From NCBI RefSeq assembly GCF_964340395.1, contig NC_135549.1, positions 3,015,001-3,079,000 of the forward strand: a stretch of 64,000 nt of DNA. Direction: 5' to 3'. The first letter of the stretch is position 1. The number at the start of each line of letters is the position of its first letter. The position numbers were made by a program, and so were the translations under genes. Below the pieces are notes generated by a model. The model searched no databases. It saw nothing but the letters and a program-made list of their open reading frames with translations, and was not told where the DNA came from. The stretch is from Glandiceps talaboti. Lineage: Eukaryota; Hemichordata; Enteropneusta; Spengelidae. This document shows, in pieces, positions 27,689-64,000 of the stretch.

Positions 27689-29375
27689 CATTTATGGCTT
27701 GATTTGTATACCTTGCAATGTTTCACACATGTGAAATTTGCAATTTATAAAATAAGAAGTGCAAATTATTGTACTTTTGAAGACAACGAATCACAGTTGT
27801 GTATATTTTGTCAACCAAATTACATATTGTAATATCTGTCTGTTCTCTTCAAATGTTTACAGGCAATGTTGGTTGGTTCTATACCACTGTCTGGTATGGC
27901 AACCCTTCTAAGTGTATTTCATCTGTGTCTCCTTTATTCAATGTATGCATTTGAGTACAAGTGGTTTAACATGGGTAAGTAACCAGCAGTAATTTATGTA
28001 ATTGTGCATTAGGTACACAATATGGTACTATTCAGTGGCAATTTCTGAAATGCAATCAGAGACATGAATGTATATACTGTGCTCTCTCCTGTTGTAGCTA
28101 TTTCAGCAAAGATTACAAAGCCAATTAACAGATATTAATATTAACATTGAAAAATAAAGTCTTAGATTCATTGTTGATTAGTATCTTATCACATTGTGAT
28201 TTTGTACATTTCAGGATGGGAAGTACATAAGCGTATAAACTACACAGAAAGTAACTGGCCGTATTTCCTAGGTTTTGGTTTACCGTTAGCTGTTCTTACT
28301 TACCTACCACAGTCTTACATTGTCAGTGGTTGTATCTTCTCTATGTTCTTCCCCCTCTTCATTGTCAGTGCCAATGAAGCAACTCCACCAAGACAGACTT
28401 GGTAAGTCGATTTCTTTTAAATTTGTATTTTGCTGCATAAGAATAGAAACGCTGCCTTACTGTTGATGAATGAGTCATGTCTGTAACAAAACTTACATTG
28501 AGGAATTTTTTGAAAAGAGTATAAACAGAACCCCATGACATGTGAGTGCAAGAGTGACATACTTGGGGGTATTTGCAGAAATGAGTCTGCACCCATACTT
28601 TCATGAGTGTAGTGAGTATGGAACATATATTATACATATATATTGTTACATATGTTTATCTGAAACGACAAATTTCCATAAAAATCACACAGCGCGATTA
28701 TGGGATTCTGTGTGTAACGAAAGACCACATCCTCATCTGCATATCATTTGCATGCAGGTATGCCATAATGTTTTCAATATTGCACTGCAGTGTAAATACC
28801 ATTTGTATGCATGCACAACGGTGCAAATAATCTCTGGTACATATGTAATAATATTCAGTAGTTATCTTAAAGCCATGATTTCAATATTTATGACTAGTGC
28901 TCAAAACACTGCACTGTTCAAACCAGAGACACAGACTTATAACAGTACAACATAGAATATTCCCGCATTTCACTGATGAACCTACAATCTGTACTGCCAC
29001 TAAACGCAAGCACAGGATTAAATTCTTCACAAAACAACCATGTCCTATCACTATCAGGTCCAATCTACAAATTGGTTGACCTAACACAATCTTGCTTAAA
29101 GACGTGAGCCAGTGAGAAATAGCAGCAAGTATTGATTCACAATCAGCATATGCAAATTACAAGCTTTGTAACTAATTCTTTGCCACGTTCTCTTTCACAG
29201 TGAATTTGTCATACGTGTATTTCCACTGTCTGTGGAGATTGCCAACAAGATATTCCACCGAACTGTAAAGAAACCCTCTAGAGTAACGCAGTCTCCAGAA
29301 AGATTCATCAGAGAAACAGGCAGACCAGACTCATTGCCTGTATCACCTGAAACATTGTCTTCCAGCCACACTTGA
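24660..29375 (+). CDS. EI24: EI24 (EPG-4/PIG8) ER membrane protein, complete, 7 coding exons
   Basis: Coding exons: 24660-24844, 25609-25736, 26165-26292, 27347-27466, 27863-27974, 28215-28401, 29201-29375. Introns are GT-AG and phases join without stops: 1035 nt, 344 residues (human 340). Family hallmarks run in order: the N-terminal 'GIKDALLGTWK' helix, an Arg/Lys/Glu-rich stretch (residues 36-60), '[20 protein letters not shown]' (63-82), 'GALWVMPLFLLSKVVNSLWF' (exon 3), 'FEYKWFNMG' (exons 5-6), 'NWPYFLGFGLPLAVLT', 'SYIVSGCIFSMFFPLFIVSA' and 'NEATPP' (exon 6). Several long hydrophobic segments indicate a multi-pass ER membrane protein. The family is a p53-induced Bcl-2 interactor in mammals and EPG-4 in worms, needed for autophagosome maturation. 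The C-tail after 'RVFPLSVEIANKIFHRT' is Ser/Pro-rich and diverges. It is divergent from MTMR14 and convergent with PKC. Confidence 0.96.
24919..25239 (+). mobile_element. MITE-like foldback element, family B, copy 1
   Basis: The arm 24919-24958 (starts 'ttattccccaatatttttct') is complementary, imperfectly, to 25018-25057 (ends 'ctattggagaataa'). The loop holds a further palindrome around 'cactactcgtctcgtagtg'. Sequence continuing to 25239 ('ctcatgcatggtataatg') matches an inverted copy at 58934-59205, so the element is longer than the hairpin. It has no coding capacity and lies in EI24's first coding intron. Confidence 0.7.
26425..26745 (-). repeat. Interspersed repeat family A, copy 2 (inverted)
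   Basis: The reverse complement matches copy 1 at 14385-14625 in order: 'gcatatttgcgtgaatgc', 'cagtgttttctgtg', 'caagtacccac', 'tggaactcatg'. The remaining flank resembles the copy at 28515-28870. It lies in EI24 intron 3, and the open frame through it is not a gene. Confidence 0.6.
27620..27684. repeat. (ATGT)n/(GT)n microsatellite
   Basis: Four to five atgt units followed by about 19 gt units in EI24 intron 4. Confidence 0.95.
28515..28870 (+). repeat. Interspersed repeat family A, copy 3 (rearranged)
   Basis: Has 'ccccatgacatgtgagt' and 'acttgggg' in the order of copy 2, then 'catactttcatgagtgtag', 'acatatgtttatctga' and 'tctctggtacatatgtaata' in the order of copy 1. This points to a composite or internally rearranged member of the family. 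It lies in EI24 intron 6. Confidence 0.55.
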
Positions 29376-29879
29376 TGTTACTGTACATTGTATGCTGTTG
29401 CATGTAATTGTTTTTATCAATTTTTATCATGAGTTATTTACATTATGCAAACAAAAATTAGTGCAAAGTAGCAGAAATATTTAAGGAAAAAATAGTTCTA
29501 ATTATGTACTATTATAAGTTTATTAGGTATGTTGTGATATATGATATGATAAATATATTGGCTGAATATCATAAATCTTTTTTATTTATGAGATATTGTA
29601 AGTAAAGTTTGTCAGGATTTTTGATGTAGAAATTGCCAAAATTAATGACTGAAGTGTGTGTTCAGATTGTTTTTGTCCATACTTGATAAAGACAGTCTGT
29701 TGTATGCAGTATGCTGATATCTTGCCCTGAGAAGTTTGTTGACCAGGATATTGAACAGCGCCCTCTATAGTTCAACTATTACACATTACATTCTGGTCAT
29801 AAATTTGTAAGGTAAAGAAAACTAGTCATGAATGTTATCACTAGATATGTGTCATCAGATAACTAGGATATTAGTTAGC

Positions 29880-29885
29880 AATAAA
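29880..29885 (+). terminator. Candidate EI24 polyadenylation signal
   Basis: AATAAA about 505 bases after the EI24 stop codon. Other candidates follow at 30067-30072 and further right, so which one is used is unknown. Confidence 0.3.
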
Positions 29886-30794
29886 CTAGATAAAAACTTA
29901 AATATATAATAATAGAAATAATTAAGATCAGTAGGTTGTAGTATATGATAATGTGAAGAATGCAGTTCCTACTGTCAATTCTAGTGAAAGATAGATAGTC
30001 TTAAATACAGAATTCTGGTTTGCAAAGACATGGCATGACAAAACAAAACAAGGAAACAACTCTTTCAATAAACTTATTTGATGATACAAGAACCAATATC
30101 AGACAAGTTCTGTATATCTATGAAAATAATACTTTTCTAGGCAGATGAGGACGTACTAGGCAATTTTATTGCTCATGTGTTTGATTAAAGGGGATTATTA
30201 TTAGATGTGAGAAGTATTTGGCATGTATTCCTATAGAATAATCTTTTATAATCACCATGTCGTCGTTCCCCCCCCCCCCCCAGTTCTTAGTTGCCCCTGT
30301 TATTGTCTTCATTGGTTTGATAAAGAAAGGTGTAGTGTTCAATACTTAATCTCTGAAACTTTAAACCGTCTTCATAATCAGTTTTATACATTACACAAAT
30401 TTCCATAGAGGAAAACCATCAAGTTTAATGTGTAGAGTAGTTGTTGTAGGCACTCATGTTCATTACTCACTGAAAACACATGTGATTATAAGGGAGATCC
30501 CCCAACAATGAATCTTGAAGTGTGTTTTAACCCTTCACTAGACAGTTTTTAGTACTTCTATAAATCATACTGCATTGTCTCATCATTAGTCTGTGAGATA
30601 CAACTTGACTTGCCATCCTGGTATCAGTCAGAACTCAGAAAGAGCTGACCATATTGAGAAAAGTCTCAAGAACAACATGCCATTATCTCATTATGAGAAT
30701 TCAGTGATTTCTACATTTTTCCTCATCTGAGTCCTCCAATCTCAACTCTAAATGTATCTTCCAATAAAGGATTCATAGTAAAAATATATAAAAG

Positions 30795-31365
30795 TGGACT
30801 AGCTGTACATTATTATTATAATCAAGTTAAGGAGCTAGGATTAGATTAGGGATAGGAATAGAGTTAGACCCCCTAAGTTATACCCAATTGTTGTCATTTA
30901 GCATGATTGCAATCTGTTCTTCTTTCATTCCCTAAAATTCTCACAAAGTCTTTCTTTCCACAATTTTTGACCAAATAGAAGAGTTTGCATGTAAATGTCA
31001 TTTGTTTGATTTCATCAACATGACCAAATTTCAGAAGTGATGTATGTGTGATACACTGGATGTATGCAGATAATTTTCTGTGTATACCTCCTCCTGTGGC
31101 CAGTTTCACTTACAATTGAAATATTAGCATGGTGAACTTATTTATGAATAGGTTCCATTATACAGATGTATATAGGGTTAGAGTTGAAAGTGACATAGTG
31201 CAGTACATATACTGTACTGTGTAGTAAGGTAAATATTGGCACTTTAGCAAGAATAAAGAACAGTGGGCTAACCATATGGTTAAATGCGTATTTCTCATCA
31301 AGTTAGAGAGCTAGGGCTTTAGTAAGGAATTAGATCAGACTGCCTAACTTTGACCCAATTTGTAT
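30795..31365. repeat. Duplicated 100-bp segment (30.80 and 31.27 kb)
   Basis: Two diverged direct copies at about 30795-30900 and 31270-31365 share 'atcaagtta', 'gagctagg', 'aatta(g/a)', 'cctaa(g/c)tt' and 'acccaatt' in the same order. A looser relative with 'tagggatagg' and 'aatagaccccc' lies at about 24370-24415. Confidence 0.55.
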
Positions 31366-32639
31366 ACTAAACAATGAGTCGACACTGTCCACTCTACACT
31401 TGCTCCAAAGTACATGTACTTCACATCTTTGTAAACACAGAAAGTGTTTTAGTGAAGAGAAATACCAAACTCAAGTGTTGTGTCACGTATTGCAGTTGTA
31501 GATGACTGTAGGAATCAGTTGCAAACAAAAACTTTTATGACATGTTTGACTGACGATTTTGAATTGGAAAAGGAACCAACAATTCTTGTAAAAGTGGGAT
31601 ACCACAACAATATTAATTAATGCCTTATTTGCAGTGAACTTGCAAAGGTAGAAAGACAACTAAAGAACATTACCTTGATAGGGCTGGTGCTTGTCTCTTT
31701 AAGCTTTATTTCTTGTGTTTGGTGATGAATTACCTCAGAAAATCAATCTTTTTTTTTTTTAAAACAAGGCATTGAAATTCATTGTTATATTTATGTTGTG
31801 ATATTGTTTAATGTTTTTATTACATGGGGGGGGGGGAGCTCATTTAATCAATAAAGTGTAATGTAATGAAGTGAATGGCTGCCATATAATATTATATGAC
31901 TAAATAAAACAATTCCTGATTAATTGATTTCTGAGTCAGACTCTCTTGTGTTTTCTTCATATTTGTTACCCAATCAGAATACTAATAACAGGAGTGGTTG
32001 TGAGAAAGTTATCTACTTTCATATACTATTATCAAAACTTAATCACCCAGAAAGATAACAATGTAAGAGATGCCAAGCATAGATAATTGATTGAAAACAT
32101 GGAATGTATAGTATTTAACTGCTCCATATGTTGACTAGCTTTCCTGTTCATCCTTTAGTCTAGACTGAAAGTTTTGTTGCTGTTACAGTGAGGTGTAAAG
32201 GAATGTCTGTAATGATGAAGCGTTCAGTCCTACCTCCTACCTCCTCCTAAAGCTTCATCATATACTTTGCACTTTTACATCAAAGTCAGAAGTATGTGCA
32301 AAGCTGATAACCTGTTTTATTATTATGAGTGACAAGTCCAAGCTGATATGTGGAGTACATGCTGTCATTCAATTTACAAGTTATAGGCTGTTTTTTTCTC
32401 TGTATTTGAGTGGCAATGGGATGTTTAATTGTGCAGAGTTGGGCCTGTAATTTCAACACTCTATATTTTGAGGCAGGAGTGTTCTTCCTTTATATTTGAT
32501 AATTCCATCCCGACAGATCTGTCGACAGGCTGTGAAAATCATGGACTGCCATTCCACTTATTTTGAAGAGGGATGTGGCTCGACATCCTCTGATTTTCAT
32601 GGTATGTTCATAGCATAAGCATACAACACATACAGACAA

Positions 32640-32659
32640 GGGGGGGGGGGGGGGGGGGG
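32640..32659. repeat. Poly-G tract (20)
   Basis: A run of 20 G between EI24 and PKC; its length is assembly-sensitive. Confidence 0.9.
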
Positions 32660-34107
32660 ACAACATGTTTAATTTTTATTTCATGAAATATCCAACTTTT
32701 ACCGACAAAATTCCACCACCCACTTTTAACTTAGCAACTTCTGGTACATGTGCTCATAAGAAGAGCACTGATTTTATTTTGGGCTTTGTTTCTCCTATAC
32801 GCTGTATATAATCAGTAATTGGGGTGGGGTAGTACAGTTAGTCATAGTTACAGCTGTGTTATGAACTGCATAGAGTAGACAGTTTCCCATATAAAGGACA
32901 AACAGCTTTAGCTACCTGTCACTTCTTGTTATGTTTGTTATGGTACTTCTGGCATTCCATTACCTTGCAAACTGAAATTGAAAAGATACGTGCAGGCATG
33001 AATTCCCAAGTGTGGGAATTCAATTGCCTCCCAAAGGTTCACTCTGCAATTTTAAGAAACCAATCCAATACACATAAAAAGACACATACTACAATAAACT
33101 ACTTGATGTACCTGAATACATATATGTATTTATTACTGAATACATTACAAGAATGCCACTTGAATGCAAGTTACATGATTACACACTTAAAACTCACTTC
33201 TGAGTATTTTTTATAAACATAGTGATCTAAAAAAGACCATTCATAATTCACTGTAGCCTGGAACCCATGCGAATGGAATCAAAATTCAACATCCCCATTT
33301 GCCTGGATTCTGGGCTACATTTGCTGCAGTTTGTAAATAGAATGTTCACATCTAGATATTAGGATATAGCATGGATAAACTACATACATTCTAAAAGATA
33401 GAAAAACATATATTTAGTATACACTATTAAATATGATGTTTAGTATACACTGTTAAATATTAACATTATATTATTGAATCAGTTAGATTTGTTACACAGC
33501 ATAGAATACTAGTATTTCAAAAGACAATATTTTTGTTGGACCTAAAACTGTCCATTCATTTGTTATACAGTAATTCATTCTTCCCTTGGTTATGAAACAC
33601 ATCATAAATGAGCTGTTTTCAAGTATAAAACAAAAAGCTACTGCAGAAAACCATGAAGTATTACAGAAAGGCTACAAATGCTATTTTTAACATATTTTTT
33701 CAAATGTCAAGGATCATCTTGAATACATAATTTCAACAACATAAAGTTACTTTTCTAAAGTATTATTACATTTCCATAAAAGTTTCTGATTACAAAAAAA
33801 AAGTTATCACTGTGGAATACTATCGGCAGACTCTTATTGGAAGGAACGGAGTCTTGTTTCTCAACAAGTCGTTACAAGTCACCATACCTGGGCATGTTCT
33901 TATTACGCTTGGCATGGAATCTATAACCTCTCAATGCGTTACGACCCTTTATAGTACCTCAACTCCCTGGGGAATGTACAATGTATTGCAGCCTCTGTTA
34001 ATAAGCATTCACATCACAAATTTTATCCTTACATGTACAGCTGATTTGACTGGAGCACAGCCGTGGTTCAAATCTTGCCCATGGAGTTTATCCGTTCAGA
34101 AACAAAC

Positions 34108-34180
34108 AACACAGGCGAGTGTGCAACCTGCAACCTGCAGATTCTAGGCTGAACACTATAACCACTATGACTCCATCAGA
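34108..34180 (-). mobile_element. Possible tRNA-derived SINE head
   Basis: On the minus strand, 'ggagtcatagtggttatagt' resembles a tRNA 5' end with a pol III A box. About 35 bases later 'gcaggttgcaggttgcacac' is in the place of a B box. No intact cloverleaf can be drawn, so this is not a functional tRNA gene. The body and tail of the element were not delimited. Confidence 0.35.
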
Positions 34181-35284
34181 CTGATGAAACACCTGATATG
34201 ACAACTGATACAACCACACTATACATATGAGAACAGTTTCCATTATTCTAGTATCTGAATAGTTACACTTTGTATGAACCAAAATATTACAAAATGCTGT
34301 AATACATAAAGTATTCTAAAAATTCTCTCAGTTCTTATAGATCTACGTATATACATCTGCTGAACAGTATTTGCTACTTTTGAAAGCTTCAAATTTTGAT
34401 AACAATAAGCCCAAAGATGGTGTGAGTAAACAGACATATATTTCTTGGAAGATTGTGCATATATATATATATATATATTAATAGCGCTGAAGAAAAGACA
34501 TTATTTCAAGCCATCTGTCATAGTTTCTACTTGTGCCAACATTTGCTTCAAATCATCATGACTGTATTTTGATTGCTTTCAAATTGGAAATTGTCAAACC
34601 CTAGAAGTTTGTTTCTGGTGAATATTGCTTCTTTTTTCATTTTGCTGGAATACACTGAAACCCATGAAGTGTAAAAAGCATCAGGAACCATACAATACAC
34701 CAATTTATCAACAATGTACGACCAACTTGCAAAATATCACAGTACTATTATGCCCAGTCACTCTATTTATAGAAACTGCAAAATGGAGTACTTTTTACTG
34801 ATGTTCACAATGGCTTTATAATTGTATTTATTTTATAATACACAGGCACATACTGAATTATGTCTCAGACCTCAGTGGTCTGAAATTATGAAGTACAGTT
34901 GAACAAACGGAAACTCAATAACAAGGCAGATTTAAGTTTCTCCATTTGTATGTTTTGCATTTTACAAACATAAACTCTCCTTTCAAAGTTAAATGGAAGG
35001 GCTGAAAATCTGAGGGCCTAAATGACATTAACATTGGGCACCCTGTTTTCCAGTCATGCAGAACAGACTGTGAACAATATCAGTATCCCCAACAAGACAT
35101 TTCAACCACTACTTGGAATACATCCATCGCGTAAATAATAATAATATCATTAATAATTACTGAGATTGCAATGTCTACAAAGATATTGTGCTCTTTCAGA
35201 AGAAATTATGCAAAAATCATAGAAAATAAATAGTAATACTTGAGTTTTGGAATATCTACCCTAGCTTTATATGTTGAAATTGCC

Positions 35285-35604
35285 AACTAGACTGACTGGT
35301 AACAAGCTAAACACTGCTAAATTTCCAACTAGACTGGTAACAAGCTAAACACTGCTAAATTTCCAACTAGACTGACAGGTAACAAGCTAAACACTGCTAA
35401 ATTTCCAACTAGACTGGTAACAAGCTAAACACTGCTAAATTTCCAACTAGACTGACTGGTAACAAGCTAAACACTGCTAAATTTCCAACTAGACTGGTAA
35501 CAAGCTAAACACTGCTAAATTTCCAACTAGACTGACTGGTAACAAGCTAAACACTGCTAAATTTCCAACTAGACTGGTAACAAGCTAAACACTGCTGCAT
35601 ATCA
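35285..35604. repeat. 80-bp dimeric satellite (42 + 38 bp), four dimers
   Basis: Units starting 'aactag' lie at 35285, 35327, 35365, 35407, 35445, 35487, 35525 and 35567. Spacing alternates 42 and 38 bp because every second unit lacks 'gact' in 'actagactgactgg'. One 42-bp unit has 'gacagg'. The core is 'taacaagctaaacactgcta'. It lies beyond the PKC stop, within or below its 3' UTR. Confidence 0.95.
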
Positions 35605-35875
35605 GCAGATGAAATCAGAACCATGCAGGTTATCATTTACACAGTCACTACAATTCAAATCCAATGGCAAAGATTAGTGATAATACATTGGATTTTCAGA
35701 AACCTGTATCCCTATTTCACTATCTTGTCTGGTCCTGACTTCACATCCTCACTACTCTACATTTCTGTATATACTGAAATAAAATTCTTGACTCATCCCG
35801 TCCCTACCCACTGTTACATCATTCCATCACCTAGCTCTGTGTGGTTAAAATTATATTTCCGTATACATGTATTGA

Positions 35876-35881
35876 TTTATT
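35876..35881 (-). terminator. Candidate PKC polyadenylation signal
   Basis: Minus-strand AATAAA (plus-strand tttatt) about 390 bases downstream of the PKC stop codon, placed between the stop and the 80-bp satellite. Confidence 0.35.
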
Positions 35882-36272
35882 TGCTTAAATTACAACTAAA
35901 TATAAATCTTTGATTAGTAGCATAAACAACCTACTAGCTACAACTTTGAATCTTACAACTGCAGTTCAGATACCCTATCTTCCAAATAACAAAAAAATAC
36001 AATTCATAAGATACACAATGCTAGTATTAGTTTACTTGTATTCAAGTGCCACTTTGGAATCAAAACTATCAAAAAGAATTCCACCTAGGAAAATTATCAA
36101 TATCAAGTCACTTGGAAATGTTCTTATAAATATAAAGAATGTTAATAGAATGTCACCAAATCACAGATATATACTGAAAATACTGAACAGCTGCTGAGCT
36201 GGGCAATTATATACATAAAGATGCTGCACTGATGTACAGTTGGCATGGTAACATGTTGCTAGGAGACCCTGA

Positions 36273-64000
<27,728 letters not shown>

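Larger units (their letters stand above)
29376..36272. other. Convergent interval between EI24 and PKC; 3' UTRs and repeats
   Basis: No protein-coding exon is recognised. It must contain the 3' UTRs of EI24 (from the left) and PKC (from the right). AT-rich sequence predominates, with several candidate AATAAA signals, poly-G runs (31827-31836, 32640-32659), a duplicated segment at 30.8/31.3 kb, a possible SINE head at 34.1 kb and the 80-bp satellite at 35.3-35.6 kb. Confidence 0.6.

Noticed and set aside
32513-32526. Perfect 14-bp palindrome cgacagatctgtcg
   Set aside because: Isolated, with no second copy or associated gene; likely chance, though it borders a weak inverted repeat around 'gaaaatcatgg'.
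33812-34147. 111-residue plus-strand frame between EI24 and PKC
   Set aside because: No recognisable family, overlaps the SINE-like segment, and has no flanking splice or conservation support visible here.
34108-34180. Functional tRNA gene
   Set aside because: A- and B-box-like motifs are present, but acceptor and anticodon stems do not pair.
35285-35604. CRISPR-like direct repeats
   Set aside because: Units are contiguous with no unique spacers, and the context is animal introns and UTRs; the same applies to the other minisatellites.

Overview
The window is nuclear DNA from an animal, most likely a marine invertebrate. It is AT-rich, with small phase-matched coding exons, GT-AG introns of about 0.2-7 kb, many micro- and minisatellites and short foldback repeats. 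The proteins resemble vertebrate orthologues closely over full length, which suits a slowly evolving deuterostome or lophotrochozoan. The sequence alone does not settle the phylum.

Three protein-coding genes can be reconstructed exon by exon. (1) MTMR14 (Jumpy), a phosphoinositide 3-phosphatase, is on the minus strand at 21589-4539: 20 coding exons, 633 residues, apparently complete. (2) EI24 (EPG-4/PIG8), an ER membrane protein, is on the plus strand at 24660-29375: 7 coding exons, 344 residues, plus at least one 5' non-coding exon. (3) A novel-type protein kinase C of the delta/theta class is on the minus strand from the right edge to 36273: 15 exons and 633 residues visible, with the start of the C2 domain lying beyond base 64000.

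Layout: 1-4538 is gene-free 3' flank of MTMR14; 4539-21589 is MTMR14; about 21.6-22.2 kb is a CpG-richer stretch that looks like a shared divergent promoter; 22.2-29.4 kb is EI24; 29.4-36.3 kb is the convergent interval between the 3' ends of EI24 and PKC; 36.3-64.0 kb is PKC. MTMR14 and EI24 are head to head, and both families act in autophagy, so co-regulation is possible. PKC converges on EI24 and no functional link is evident.

The unexplained structure is in repeats. Tandem duplications overlap or abut exon edges in several places: three copies of the MTMR14 exon 19 donor, repeated copies of the MTMR14 exon 5 acceptor, and repeats reaching the donors of two PKC exons. There are minisatellites with 21, 51, 58, 59 and 80 bp units, at least two foldback repeat families present in several orientations, a decayed non-LTR reverse transcriptase, a possible tRNA-derived SINE, and a GC-rich fragment resembling large-subunit rRNA. 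I found no CRISPR array, operon, phage or bacterial system, and no convincing new multigene system.
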